From positions 1 through 46,523 of the forward strand of contig DASWHX010000253.1 in assembly GCA_036397995.1 (NCBI GenBank): 46,523 bases of DNA, read 5' to 3'. This DNA is from DASWHX01 sp036397995 (GTDB taxonomy: Bacteria; Bacteroidota; Bacteroidia; Cytophagales; Cyclobacteriaceae). The notes beneath the pieces were generated by a model. The model made no database searches, was not told where the DNA came from, and saw nothing but the letters and a program-made list of their open reading frames with translations. Numbering within the stretch: position 1 is the stretch's first letter; each line of letters starts with the position of its first letter. Both the position numbers and the translations under genes were made by a program. Positions 15,596-23,596 of this stretch are shown here, piece by piece.

Positions 15596-15817
15596 TCAGT
15601 ATTCGTCTTCGTTAAAAAAGAAATCTTCTTTAGTTGGATAATCGGGCCAAATTTCCTCGATAGATTCATAAGGCTGGCCATCATCCTCTAATTCCTGTAA
15701 ATTCTCCACAACTTCGAGAGGCGCTCCCGATCGGATGGAATAATCAATTAATTCATCTTTAGTGGCCGGCCAGGGAGCATCCTCCAGATAGGAAGCTAAT
15801 TCTAAAGTCCAGTACAT
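15596..15817 (-). CDS. DUF2795 domain protein, small acidic
   Basis: A 73-residue protein. It matches the DUF2795 family by the pattern MYWTLELASYLEDAPWPATK, then DELIDYSIRSGAPLEVVENL and LQELEDDGQPYESIEEIWPD, ending in an acidic tail with DFFFNEDEY. In actinobacterial relatives the domain is a small helical fold without known activity; in Bacteroidota single-domain copies of this length are common and conserved. It is monocistronic with its own promoter (15852-15880) and terminator, convergent with ispD and divergent from the ABC-F gene. The start is preceded by AGAAGGAAA, a purine-rich site unusual for the window. Family is likely; function is unknown. Confidence 0.8.
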   Translation of the reverse strand: MYWTLELASYLEDAPWPATKDELIDYSIRSGAPLEVVENLQELEDDGQPYESIEEIWPDYPTKEDFFFNEDEY

Positions 15818-15851
15818 TTTTCCTTCTTGTTAATAGCCTTATTTTATCGTG

Positions 15852-15880
15852 CAAAAATAGAATTTAATTAAACAAATCAA
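15852..15880 (-). promoter_or_regulatory. Bacteroidota-type promoter of the DUF2795 gene
   Basis: On the minus strand TTG (15878-15880), 18 bases, then TATTTTTG (15852-15859), followed after 34 bp by the start codon. The spacer is one or two bases short of the usual 19-20. Confidence 0.65.
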
Positions 15881-16015
15881 ACTCTAATATCATTTTTTAA
15901 GAACCTGAACCAAATATTAATTTTCAGCCTTTCATACGGCAAAACCTGCTTTTTGTTATCTATATTGCGACGAAATTTTAAAAGTCCTCTCACAAGCATA
16001 AATGACCCTATTCGG

Positions 16016-17695
16016 ATGAGTGAAGAAAAGATAATTTTTTCAATGACAGGCGTGGGCAAAATATATCCACCGAAAAAGCAGGTACTGAAAGACATTTACC
16101 TCAGCTTTTTTTATGGAGCTAAAATCGGTGTTTTGGGATTGAATGGTTCAGGTAAAAGCTCACTGCTTAGAATAATTGCAGGAGTGGACAAGGATTATCA
16201 TGGCGAAGTTGTATTTAGTCCGGGATACACTATCGGAATGCTTGAACAGGAACCAAAATTGGATCCGAAAAAAAACGTCAGAGAGGTTGTGGAGGAGGGT
16301 GTTTCGGAAGTAGTTTCTTTGTTAAAGGAGTTTGAATCGATTAACGAGAAGTTTGCAGATCCCGCGGTGATGGAGAATCCAGATAAAATGCAAAAACTAA
16401 TTGACAAGCAGGCGGAAGTTCAGGAAAAGCTTGACGCGGTTGACGCGTGGGAACTGGATAACCGGCTTGAGAAGGCAATGGATGCATTAAGAACTCCATC
16501 AGGAGAAGAAAATGTTGAACATCTTTCAGGAGGTGAAAAAAGAAGAGTGGCTTTGTGTCGACTGTTGCTTCAGGAACCTGATGTCTTGCTTCTTGATGAA
16601 CCTACCAACCACCTGGATGCCGAATCTGTACTTTGGCTTGAGCAGCACTTAAAACAATACAAAGGAACTGTTATTGCTGTTACACACGATCGTTATTTTC
16701 TGGATAATGCTGCAGGATGGATCTTAGAATTGGATCGTGGTGAAGGAATTCCCTGGAAAGGTAATTACACCTCATGGTTAGAGCAGAAACAGAGTCGGCT
16801 GGAGAAAGAAGAGAAATCAGAATCCAAAAGAAGACGAACTCTGGAGCGGGAACTGGAATGGGTACGAATGTCTCCCAAAGCCCGGCAGGCTAAAGGTAAA
16901 GCCCGTTTGAATGCCTATGAAAAATTGCTCGGAGAAGAAGGAAAACAGAAGGAGGAAAAGCTTGAGTTATTCATTCCACCCGGGCAACGATTGGGAAATA
17001 AAGTTATTGAAGCAAAAAAAGTGGCGAAAGCCTTTGACGATAAGTTGTTGTTTGATGATTTGAATTTCTCACTGCCACAAGGAGGCATTGTGGGTGTTAT
17101 TGGCCCAAACGGTGCCGGTAAAACTACGCTTTTTAAAATGATAACCGGAAGCGTAAAACCTGATAGCGGATCATTCGATCTTGGACCCACAGTGCAAATC
17201 GGATATGTTGATCAGGAACATGCAGAGATCGACCCCAATAAGACAGTTTGGGAAACCATCTCTGACGGGAACGATATTATCAAATTAGGAACCAGGGAGA
17301 TGAACTCAAGGGCTTATGTAAGTAAATTCAATTTCACCGGCCCGGACCAGGAAAAGAAGGTGGGGGTATTATCCGGCGGCGAACGAAACAGGGTACATCT
17401 TGCCTTAACCATAAAGAAAGGAGCAAACTTGCTATTGCTTGATGAGCCTACAAATGACCTTGATGTCAATACCCTTCGCGCTTTAGAAGATGCCCTGGAG
17501 AATTTTGCCGGATGTGCTGTTATAATTAGTCACGACCGGTGGTTCCTTGACCGAATTTGCACCCACATCCTCGCTTTCGAAGGTGACTCCAAAGTGCGTT
17601 GGTTTGAAGGTAACTTCAGCGATTACGAAGAAAATAAGAAAAAGCGACTTGGTGATATTGAACCGCACAGAATTAAGTACCGTAAGCTAAAATAA
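16016..17695 (+). CDS. ettA: ABC-F ATPase, energy-dependent translational throttle EttA type
   Basis: A soluble twin-ATPase that binds the ribosomal E site and gates the first elongation steps according to ATP/ADP. Starting at ATG 16016 it has 559 residues, close to the 555 of E. coli EttA; the frame extends 21 codons upstream but that part is not conserved. N-terminal NBD: GLNGSGKSS (41-49), LSGGEKRRVALCRLLLQEPD, LLLDEPTNHLDAESV. A charged linker (about 250-315) with WVRMSPKARQAKGKARLNAY is the P-site-tRNA interaction motif. C-terminal NBD: GPNGAGKTT, VLSGGERNRVHL, LLLDEPTNDLDVNTL. No transmembrane helices. Subfamily follows from linker and length. Confidence 0.93.
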   Translation: MSEEKIIFSMTGVGKIYPPKKQVLKDIYLSFFYGAKIGVLGLNGSGKSSLLRIIAGVDKDYHGEVVFSPGYTIGMLEQEPKLDPKKNVREVVEEGVSEVVSLLKEFESINEKFADPAVMENPDKMQKLIDKQAEVQEKLDAVDAWELDNRLEKAMDALRTPSGEENVEHLSGGEKRRVALCRLLLQEPDVLLLDEPTNHLDAESVLWLEQHLKQYKGTVIAVTHDRYFLDNAAGWILELDRGEGIPWKGNYTSWLEQKQSRLEKEEKSESKRRRTLERELEWVRMSPKARQAKGKARLNAYEKLLGEEGKQKEEKLELFIPPGQRLGNKVIEAKKVAKAFDDKLLFDDLNFSLPQGGIVGVIGPNGAGKTTLFKMITGSVKPDSGSFDLGPTVQIGYVDQEHAEIDPNKTVWETISDGNDIIKLGTREMNSRAYVSKFNFTGPDQEKKVGVLSGGERNRVHLALTIKKGANLLLLDEPTNDLDVNTLRALEDALENFAGCAVIISHDRWFLDRICTHILAFEGDSKVRWFEGNFSDYEENKKKRLGDIEPHRIKYRKLK

Positions 17696-17704
17696 TCTCC
17701 TGTT

Positions 17705-18670
17705 CTATCCTCCTTCTTCCCTGGCATTGAAAATCTTATTCAACCAGCCTTCTCTTTCCTTTCTTTGATTCTCCTTCTCCCATTCAGAGAAATCAAACTC
17801 TATAAATTCTGACATGTCAGGCTGCCCTGCATGAACCCAGCAGGTATACCAAAAATCACCAACCATTTTAACCGATGCCCGCATGCGCCTTTCCACCATC
17901 CCGGAAAGCATCTCATGATAAGCAGTGGCATATTCTCTTGAATAGGTCCGAACGAAAGAATTTCCCCTTTCTTCATACGTATATTTCTTGTCTGCCGGAA
18001 ATTTATTACTCAATTCTTTCTCAAATCGCAAAACTGAATCAAGAGCTTGATGACCACTAAGCACTGCCTTCCAGGCCTCCCGCAATGGAGATTCTATATA
18101 CTCAGCTTTACCCACAAAGAACGTATAGTCCTCGAAAAATAATTCAGGCAACCTGGATTCCCAAAACCCATGAATTCCTCTCTGATTGGTTAATTGTCCA
18201 TTATAGTTTTCTGTGGTATGAAGCGGAACATTGGCATCACCGATGTAATGTCCGATTTCTGCCGAGAGCTTTAGGATTCGGGCAGGATCCTTTTGCAAAA
18301 AAGCATCTTTTAGCCGATGATACATAGTAACAATATGCCATGGAACGATTCCATACTCATTGAGACTATCTGCCGGGATCTTCTCCGTAACGCGGTACCA
18401 ATTCTGTTGCAAAAATTCAATAGTTGAGTCAGGATAAATATCAAGGTCGATATAATGCCTTGGCGCCTCCTCCTTAATGGCATAACGTCGCATATCCGGA
18501 TTTACAGCATTATCACTGAGGTATTTAATGTGTGCCTTATAAAACTGGTTTAAAGGAGGCGGAAGAGTAAAAACTGCAAGTTGGTTGATTCGCTGATGAG
18601 CGAAAAATCCCCATCGAAAACTACTGATGGCAGCACTGAATAAAATCAAAAAGAAAACCCCTTTTTTCAT
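17705..18670 (-). CDS. Zinc-dependent phospholipase C / S1-P1-nuclease-fold protein, exported
   Basis: A 321-residue exported protein (signal in residues 3-17). It has the phospholipase C/P1 nuclease zinc pattern: RWGFFAHQRINQLAVFTLPP at the N-terminus with Trp and His available as ligands, then APRHYIDLDIYPDS, YGIVPWHIVTMYHRL, and EIGHYIGDANVPLHTTENYN with NQRGIHGFWESRLPEL, which carry the remaining His and Asp ligands. In Bacteroidota this type is usually annotated as a zinc-dependent phospholipase C family protein; it could equally cleave nucleic acids. It is monocistronic, convergent with the EttA-type gene. An inverted repeat, AAACCCCTT/AAGGGGTTT (18655-18663, 18686-18694), encloses the start codon. 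The fold is well supported; the substrate is open. Confidence 0.83.
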   Translation of the reverse strand: MKKGVFFLILFSAAISSFRWGFFAHQRINQLAVFTLPPPLNQFYKAHIKYLSDNAVNPDMRRYAIKEEAPRHYIDLDIYPDSTIEFLQQNWYRVTEKIPADSLNEYGIVPWHIVTMYHRLKDAFLQKDPARILKLSAEIGHYIGDANVPLHTTENYNGQLTNQRGIHGFWESRLPELFFEDYTFFVGKAEYIESPLREAWKAVLSGHQALDSVLRFEKELSNKFPADKKYTYEERGNSFVRTYSREYATAYHEMLSGMVERRMRASVKMVGDFWYTCWVHAGQPDMSEFIEFDFSEWEKENQRKEREGWLNKIFNAREEGG

Positions 18671-18718
18671 AAATATTGATGTGTTAAGGGGTTTAGGAAT
18701 CTATCTGAAAGTCAGATT

Positions 18719-18749
18719 TTGTAAAAATCAATAAATACTGGTACATTTG
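18719..18749 (+). promoter_or_regulatory. Bacteroidota-type promoter of rpsT
   Basis: TTG (18719-18721), 20 bases, TACATTTG (18742-18749): a full consensus match. The start codon of rpsT follows 33 bp after the box. Confidence 0.8.
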
Positions 18750-18782
18750 CAACCTTAAAATTAATTTACGGGATAACTAATT

Positions 18783-19037
18783 ATGGCTAACCATAAATCA
18801 GCGCTAAAAAGAATACGGCAGACCGAGAAGAAAAATACTCAAAACAAATATGAGATGAAGTCTGCCCGTACAGCAATAAAAAAGCTAAGGACAACAACAA
18901 AAAAAGACGAAGCGGAAGAATTGCTTAAGAAAGTAACCTCAATGCTTGACAAATTAGCGAAGAAGAACTTAATTCATAAAAATAAGGCTGGAAACAATAA
19001 ATCTAAATTGAAGAAGTACGTCAACAGCCTTAAATAA
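18783..19037 (+). CDS. rpsT: 30S ribosomal protein S20
   Basis: S20 (84 residues) binds the lower body of 16S rRNA near helix 44 early in assembly. The chain is lysine- and alanine-rich with the family start MANHKSALKRIRQTEKKNTQ, a middle RTAIKKLRTTTKKDEAEELL and the end KKNLIHKNKAGNNKSKLKKY, in which HKNKA(G/A)NxKS is the conserved signature. A clear promoter precedes it and a GC-rich hairpin with a T-run follows, so it is a single-gene unit. Identity is certain. Confidence 0.97.
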   Translation: MANHKSALKRIRQTEKKNTQNKYEMKSARTAIKKLRTTTKKDEAEELLKKVTSMLDKLAKKNLIHKNKAGNNKSKLKKYVNSLK

Positions 19038-19061
19038 ATTCTAACTTAACTTAACAAAAAC

Positions 19062-19096
19062 TAGCCCTGCCGGAGAAAATCCGCGGGGTTTTTTAT
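19062..19096 (+). terminator. Rho-independent terminator after rpsT
   Basis: AGCCCTGCCGG-AGAAAAT-CCGCGGGGTT followed by a T-run. The stem contains one bulge and a G-T pair. It overlaps the DNA just before the radC start. Confidence 0.85.
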
Positions 19097-19116
19097 TGTT
19101 CTTTATTGCCTTATCT

Positions 19117-19821
19117 ATGGATAAACTGTATGAAAAACCTTACCTGGGTATTAAGACGTGGGCTGAAGAAGACCGGCCCAGAGAAAAGTTGTTGTTGAAA
19201 GGCAAAACGCACTTAAGTGATGCGGAACTTCTTGCCATTTTGCTTGGATCAGGAAGTCGAGCTTTAAGTGCAGTTGATTTGGCCAAACTTGTTCTGAACA
19301 GTACCGATAATAATCTCAATGGTCTGGCCAGGCTTTCAGTAAAAGATTTGATGAAATTTAAGGGGATCGGCGAGGCTAAAGCAATAAGCATAGTGAGCGC
19401 CCTGGAACTGGGAAGGAGGAGAAAAGAACAGGAGCCGGAGAAACTGGATCAAATTTCCTGCTCTTCGGATATTTACCGTCTTATGAAGCCGGTTCTTCTG
19501 GATTTGAACCACGAACAGTTCTGGATAATTTTACTAAACCGCAGAAATGCGGTGATGAAAAAATTCCAGGTAAGCTCCGGCGGTGTTTCCGGAACTGTTG
19601 CAGATCCTAAAATGATTTATAAGACTGCGCTGGAGTATCTTGCTTCATCGGTGATCCTTGTTCATAACCACCCGTCAGGAAATCTCAAGCCCAGCCAGTC
19701 AGACATTGCATTAACCCAGAAGCTTAAAAATGCCGGTGCATTTTTGGATCTGCCAATTCTGGATCACATTATTTTCACTGATAATGGCTATTTTAGTTTC
19801 GCAGATCAAAGCATGCTTTAG
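19117..19821 (+). CDS. radC: RadC-family JAB/MPN domain protein
   Basis: A 234-residue protein if started at the ATG 19117; a TTG at 19096 would add seven residues. N-terminal UPF0758 domain with a helix-hairpin-helix (LMKFKGIGEAKAISIVSALE), then an MPN+/JAB domain with LVHNHPSGNLKPSQSD (181-196), where His183, His185 and Asp196 are the metal-binding set of the JAMM motif, and upstream Ile/Leu strand FWIILLNRRN. The name comes from an early, later questioned link to recombination repair in E. coli; biochemical role is not established. It is followed directly by a DUF1684 gene, starting right after the stop codon. Family is certain, activity is not. Confidence 0.94.
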   Translation: MDKLYEKPYLGIKTWAEEDRPREKLLLKGKTHLSDAELLAILLGSGSRALSAVDLAKLVLNSTDNNLNGLARLSVKDLMKFKGIGEAKAISIVSALELGRRRKEQEPEKLDQISCSSDIYRLMKPVLLDLNHEQFWIILLNRRNAVMKKFQVSSGGVSGTVADPKMIYKTALEYLASSVILVHNHPSGNLKPSQSDIALTQKLKNAGAFLDLPILDHIIFTDNGYFSFADQSML

Positions 19822-20433
19822 ATGACCCGGAATAAGATTTTCTATTTTGTAATTCTTATTGTTGTTTTATTGATTCTCTTCAACTCCTTTGACAATGGTG
19901 AAACCAGGGAAGAATTTCTTGACAGGATTGCAACCGAGAGAGCAAATAAGGATCTCCTTTTTAAGTCGGATAAGGAATCTCCATTCAAGGATTCATTGGT
20001 CTTTACCGAATTGAAGTATTATCCTCCCGATCCTGATTATGTGATCGATGCTAAATTTACCAAAATTGCAAGTCCGCAATTGATTACACTGGCCACCAGT
20101 GATGGAGCCACCAAGAAATACAAAGAATACGGCTACGCGGAATTTGAGTTAGAGGGTCAAATGAACAAGCTGCTTCTTCTTGAAATGGAAAAACCCTTTC
20201 AGAATAAATTGTTTATACCCTTTGCTGATGAAACCAGCGCCAACCAAACCTACGGTGCAGGTCGTTACCTGGAAGCTGACAAGCCCAATGGGAACATTGT
20301 CGCACTTGATTTCAATCTTGCCTACAATCCGTATTGTGCGTATTCCGAAGAGTACAGTTGCCCATTTCCTCCTCCTGAAAACTTGCTTTCGGTAGCAATT
20401 GAAGCCGGCGAAAAGAAATATTACGAAAATTAA
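19822..20433 (+). CDS. DUF1684 domain protein with N-terminal membrane anchor
   Basis: A 203-residue protein. Residues 5-20 (IFYFVILIVVLLILFN) are a membrane anchor or signal. After a linker with EFLDRIATERANKDLLFKSD comes DUF1684: KYYPPDPDYVIDAKF, GYAEFELEGQMNKLLLLEM, then LFIPFADETSANQTYGAGRY and VALDFNLAYNPYCAYSEEYS followed by CPFPPPENLLSVAIEAGEK, with the diagnostic YGAGRY, LDFNxAYNPYCAY and CPxPPxEN motifs intact. Function is unknown for the family; the conserved Cys pair and Asn/Tyr suggest a binding or catalytic pocket. It starts at the base after the radC stop, so the two are translationally coupled. Confidence 0.85.
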   Translation: MTRNKIFYFVILIVVLLILFNSFDNGETREEFLDRIATERANKDLLFKSDKESPFKDSLVFTELKYYPPDPDYVIDAKFTKIASPQLITLATSDGATKKYKEYGYAEFELEGQMNKLLLLEMEKPFQNKLFIPFADETSANQTYGAGRYLEADKPNGNIVALDFNLAYNPYCAYSEEYSCPFPPPENLLSVAIEAGEKKYYEN

Positions 20434-20467
20434 GATTTACGCTATCAACCAAGCCGCATAAATATCT

Positions 20468-20475
20468 TATTTTTG
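20468..20475 (+). promoter_or_regulatory. -7 promoter box upstream of pheT
   Basis: TATTTTTG matches TAnnTTTG, 36 bp before the start of pheT. No TTG lies at the expected -33 position, so only half of the consensus is present. Confidence 0.4.
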
Positions 20476-20511
20476 AGCCTTTAAATTTTCAATTCCACAC
20501 CACCCTGATTC

Positions 20512-22926
20512 ATGAGGATTTCCCTTAACTGGTTAAAGCAATATATCTTCCTGGAAGAAACCCCTGAACAGTTAGCAGATATTTTAACTATGACCGGACT
20601 TGAAGTAGAGGGAATAGAAATTTTCGAATCCATTAAAGGAGGATTAAAGGGACTGGTTGTGGGAGAAGTTCTTACCTGTGTTCAGCATCCGGAGGCCGAC
20701 AGACTTTCATTAACCACTGTGGATATCGGTGCGGGTAAGCCCGTGCAAATTGTTTGTGGAGCGCCCAACGTAGCTAAGGGCCAAAAGGTCGTTGTAGCAC
20801 CGGTTGGAACGGTGATTTATCCAATCAACGCGGAACCATTTGAAATCAAAAGAACTAAAATCAGGGGCGAGTTTTCCGAAGGAATGATTTGTGCCGAGGA
20901 TGAAATAGGTCTGGGAGCTGATCATCAGGGTGTTATTGAAATGAAAACAGATCTGCCTAATGGGTCTGAAGTCACCCATTATTTTGAAATAGAAAATGAT
21001 ATTGTCTTTGAAATTGGCTTAACGCCGAACCGGGGCGATGCTACTTCACATATCGGAGTAGCTCGTGATTTAAAAGCTTTTTTGAGAAGAAAGTTGGAAT
21101 GGCCATCTGTAGATCAATTTAAGGTTGAAAGAAATATTATGAATATTTCTGTAGAAATAAGAGATAAAAATGCATGTCCGAGATATTCAGGCATATCAAT
21201 AACAGGAATAAACGTTCAGACGTCGCCACGGTGGCTTCAAAACAAACTTGAATCGATTGGCCTTTCCCCCATAAATAACATTGTTGATATTACCAATTAT
21301 GTGTTGAATGAAACCGGTCAGCCACTCCATGCTTTTGATGCGGATAAGATTGCAAATGGCAGGGTCATCGTACAAACTCTTGCCAATGGCACTAAATTCA
21401 CAACGTTGGATGAAGTAGAGCGAACCTTATCAGCAGATAACCTGATGATTTGCGATTCAAATGGCGGAATGTGTATTGCGGGCGTTTTTGGCGGGGCAGG
21501 TTCCGGAATTACAAAAGAGACTGTAAATATTTTCCTTGAATCCGCCTACTTTTCCCCGGATTCTATCCGCAAAACAAGTCAGCAGCATGGCTTGAAAACA
21601 GATGCAGCCTTCAGGTTCGAGCGGGGAACTGATCCCAATCTTACCGTTTATGCATTGAAGCGGGCAACCATGCTTATCAAGGAAATTGCCGGAGGGCAGA
21701 TTTCCTCTGAAATAGTAGATGAATATCCAAGCCAAATTCCAGACCGCGAAGTTGAAATAACTTATAAAAATGTCGACAGGCTGATCGGAATAACTATTGA
21801 TCGTGAAAATATTTTCTCAATTCTTGAAAGCCTTGATATCAAAATTGAAAATAAAACCCACGATGGATTTACCGCTATTGTTCCTCCCTACAGGTATGAC
21901 GTAACCCGTGAAGCCGATGTTATCGAGGAAATCCTTCGAATTTATGGACTCAATAATATTAAAATACCTCCCAAAGTAAGCGCTGAATCTCTGGCGGAAT
22001 TTCCCCAAAAAGATCCCATTAATATTCTTTCCCGAACCAGTAAATTACTGGCAGCAAATGGTTTCTATGAAATCCTGACCAATTCATTAACCAAGCCGGA
22101 TTATGCTGAATCAGTAGATGAAATTGATACCTCCGCCAATGTGGCTATAATAAATAAGCTAAGTGAAGACCTTGGAGTAATGCGTCAAAGTTTGCTTTTC
22201 TCGGGACTGGAAGTAATGGCCTATAATATTAACAGGAGGCAAACAGATTTGAAATTTTTTGAATTTGGAAAGATTTATCACAAGAAAGCCGGGGGTTACA
22301 AGGAGAAGCAATGTATTGGATTGTTCATTACCGGGCTACGAGAGAAAGAAAACTGGATCCGCAAAGATTCCCCGGTAATCTTCCATGATATTATTGGCGC
22401 ATCGCAGCTGGTTGTTGATTCATTATGTGGCGAAATCATAACTCAATCTCCATCCCGACAAAGTATTTTCTCCTTTGGATGTTCGCTTAAGGTTGGAGAC
22501 AGAGATATTGGAATAGCAGGTAGGATTAATCCAAGAATTTTAAAATTGTTTGATATTTCTAAAGAAATATTTTACTCAGAATTGGATTGGGACTTGCTTT
22601 TAAAAATCTCAAATGATAATATCGTGTACGAAGAAGTGACCCGGTTTCCGGAAGTGCGAAGAGACTTATCTTTGGTTTTAGATAAAGAAGTTTCATTCGA
22701 AGAAATCCGGAGGCTGGCTCAGAAGCAGGAGACCTTCTTAATTAAAGAAATGAATGTTTTCGATTTATATGAAGGAGAAAACATTGGAAAAAATAAGAAA
22801 GCTCTGGCCATAAGCTTCATTCTTCAGGATAAGAAGAAAACTTTGACTGATAAAGTCATTGATAAAACCATGAAAAGGTTAATGAATACGTTTGAAACTG
22901 AATTAGGTGCTATAATTCGAAAATAA
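20512..22926 (+). CDS. pheT: Phenylalanine-tRNA ligase beta subunit
   Basis: The large, non-catalytic subunit of the alpha2-beta2 PheRS, needed for tRNA binding and for editing of Tyr-tRNA. It has 804 residues, normal for the family. Order of domains: MRISLNWLKQYIFLEETPEQ (B1), a tRNA-binding OB fold (KGLVVGEVLTCVQHPEADRL, HPEADRL motif), B3/B4 editing with NIVDITNYVLNETGQPLHAF and AFRFERGTDPNLT, B5, and a C-terminal FDX-ACB domain with RFPEVRRDLSLVLDKEVSFE. The pheS gene is not in the window. It overlaps the next gene by one base (TAATG) and leads the cluster pheT-coiled coil-zapA-rny. Identity is certain. Confidence 0.97.
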   Translation: MRISLNWLKQYIFLEETPEQLADILTMTGLEVEGIEIFESIKGGLKGLVVGEVLTCVQHPEADRLSLTTVDIGAGKPVQIVCGAPNVAKGQKVVVAPVGTVIYPINAEPFEIKRTKIRGEFSEGMICAEDEIGLGADHQGVIEMKTDLPNGSEVTHYFEIENDIVFEIGLTPNRGDATSHIGVARDLKAFLRRKLEWPSVDQFKVERNIMNISVEIRDKNACPRYSGISITGINVQTSPRWLQNKLESIGLSPINNIVDITNYVLNETGQPLHAFDADKIANGRVIVQTLANGTKFTTLDEVERTLSADNLMICDSNGGMCIAGVFGGAGSGITKETVNIFLESAYFSPDSIRKTSQQHGLKTDAAFRFERGTDPNLTVYALKRATMLIKEIAGGQISSEIVDEYPSQIPDREVEITYKNVDRLIGITIDRENIFSILESLDIKIENKTHDGFTAIVPPYRYDVTREADVIEEILRIYGLNNIKIPPKVSAESLAEFPQKDPINILSRTSKLLAANGFYEILTNSLTKPDYAESVDEIDTSANVAIINKLSEDLGVMRQSLLFSGLEVMAYNINRRQTDLKFFEFGKIYHKKAGGYKEKQCIGLFITGLREKENWIRKDSPVIFHDIIGASQLVVDSLCGEIITQSPSRQSIFSFGCSLKVGDRDIGIAGRINPRILKLFDISKEIFYSELDWDLLLKISNDNIVYEEVTRFPEVRRDLSLVLDKEVSFEEIRRLAQKQETFLIKEMNVFDLYEGENIGKNKKALAISFILQDKKKTLTDKVIDKTMKRLMNTFETELGAIIRK

Positions 22927-23222
22927 TGAGCCAAGAAAGACTGCAAAATCAATTATTCTCCCTGGAGCGCAAAGTAAGGCTTCTGGTAGGGGAGTATAAG
23001 AAGCTAAAAGAAGAGATAATTCAGGTAAAAGGAGAAAATGACACCTTAGGCCGGACTATACTGAAAAAAGAACAACAGATAGGAGATTTTCAAAATAAGA
23101 TTAATATTAGTAAAATTGTGGATTCGATAGCAGTTGATGATGTAAAAGCTGCTGAGTTGAAGAAGAATATTGATTTGTATATTAAAGAGATCGATAAGTG
23201 CATATCGCACTTGAGTAGATAA
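22926..23222 (+). CDS. Small coiled-coil protein, probable ZapB-like division factor
   Basis: A 98-residue protein that is nearly all coiled coil: heptads run through ERLQNQLFSLERKVRLLVGE, YKKLKEEIIQVKGENDTLGR and a second half ending ELKKNIDLYIKEIDKCISHL. No catalytic motif. Its start shares a base with the pheT stop (TAATG), and zapA follows 10 bp after its stop; in Bacteroidota a short coiled coil commonly sits between pheT and zapA. ZapB is likewise a small coiled coil that bridges ZapA-decorated Z-rings to the chromosome terminus, so a ZapB-like role is a reasonable inference from position and shape, not from residue similarity. The gene is certainly real. Confidence 0.65.
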   Translation: MSQERLQNQLFSLERKVRLLVGEYKKLKEEIIQVKGENDTLGRTILKKEQQIGDFQNKINISKIVDSIAVDDVKAAELKKNIDLYIKEIDKCISHLSR

Positions 23223-23232
23223 AATAATCCGA

Positions 23233-23517
23233 ATGGAGCAACTTTCCGTTAAAATAAAAATTGCCGACAGGGAATATCCTATGAAGGTTCGACCCGAAGA
23301 TGAAGAAAAAGTGCGGAATGCCGGGAAAGTCATTAACGAAAGATTGAAGAAATATAAAGAGCAATTTGGATTAGAAGATAAACAAGATTTACTGGCTATG
23401 GTAGCTTTTGATAGCCTGGTGGATTTACTAAACCTGGAAAACAACATTTCGGGAGCCGACGATGGTGTTTTGCAGAAAGTCGATGAAATAAACCAGCTTG
23501 TATCTCAGGTTCTTTAA
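23233..23517 (+). CDS. zapA: Cell division protein ZapA
   Basis: ZapA (94 residues) tetramerises and crosslinks FtsZ filaments at mid-cell. The N-terminal half folds around LSVKIKIADREYPMKVRPED and the stretch EEKVRNAGKVINERLKKYKE, which carries the R-x-A-G-K-x-I family pattern; the C-terminal half is a helix (DLLAMVAFDSLVDLLNLENN and on) that makes the coiled coil. It is 10 bp after the coiled-coil gene and 79 bp before rny. The gap does not have room for a 6S RNA gene, which follows zapA in proteobacteria. Family is secure. Confidence 0.88.
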   Translation: MEQLSVKIKIADREYPMKVRPEDEEKVRNAGKVINERLKKYKEQFGLEDKQDLLAMVAFDSLVDLLNLENNISGADDGVLQKVDEINQLVSQVL

Positions 23518-23560
23518 ATAATACTCCACATCAGTATAGCCCTTCACCTGGCTTTTATAC

Positions 23561-23595
23561 ATCCCGACTATCGTCAAAAATAAACGTGACGGGAT
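23561..23595 (+). promoter_or_regulatory. Hairpin just upstream of the rny start
   Basis: ATCCCG (23561-23566) can pair with CGGGAT (23590-23595), ending one base before the rny start codon; an inner CGTCA/TGACG competes with it. The stem would hide the translation start region and could adjust rny output. Regulation is inferred only. Confidence 0.3.
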
Positions 23596-23596
23596 T

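Noticed and set aside
23518..23596. 6S RNA gene after zapA
   Set aside because: The gap is 79 bp, too short for 6S RNA, and shows only a small hairpin.
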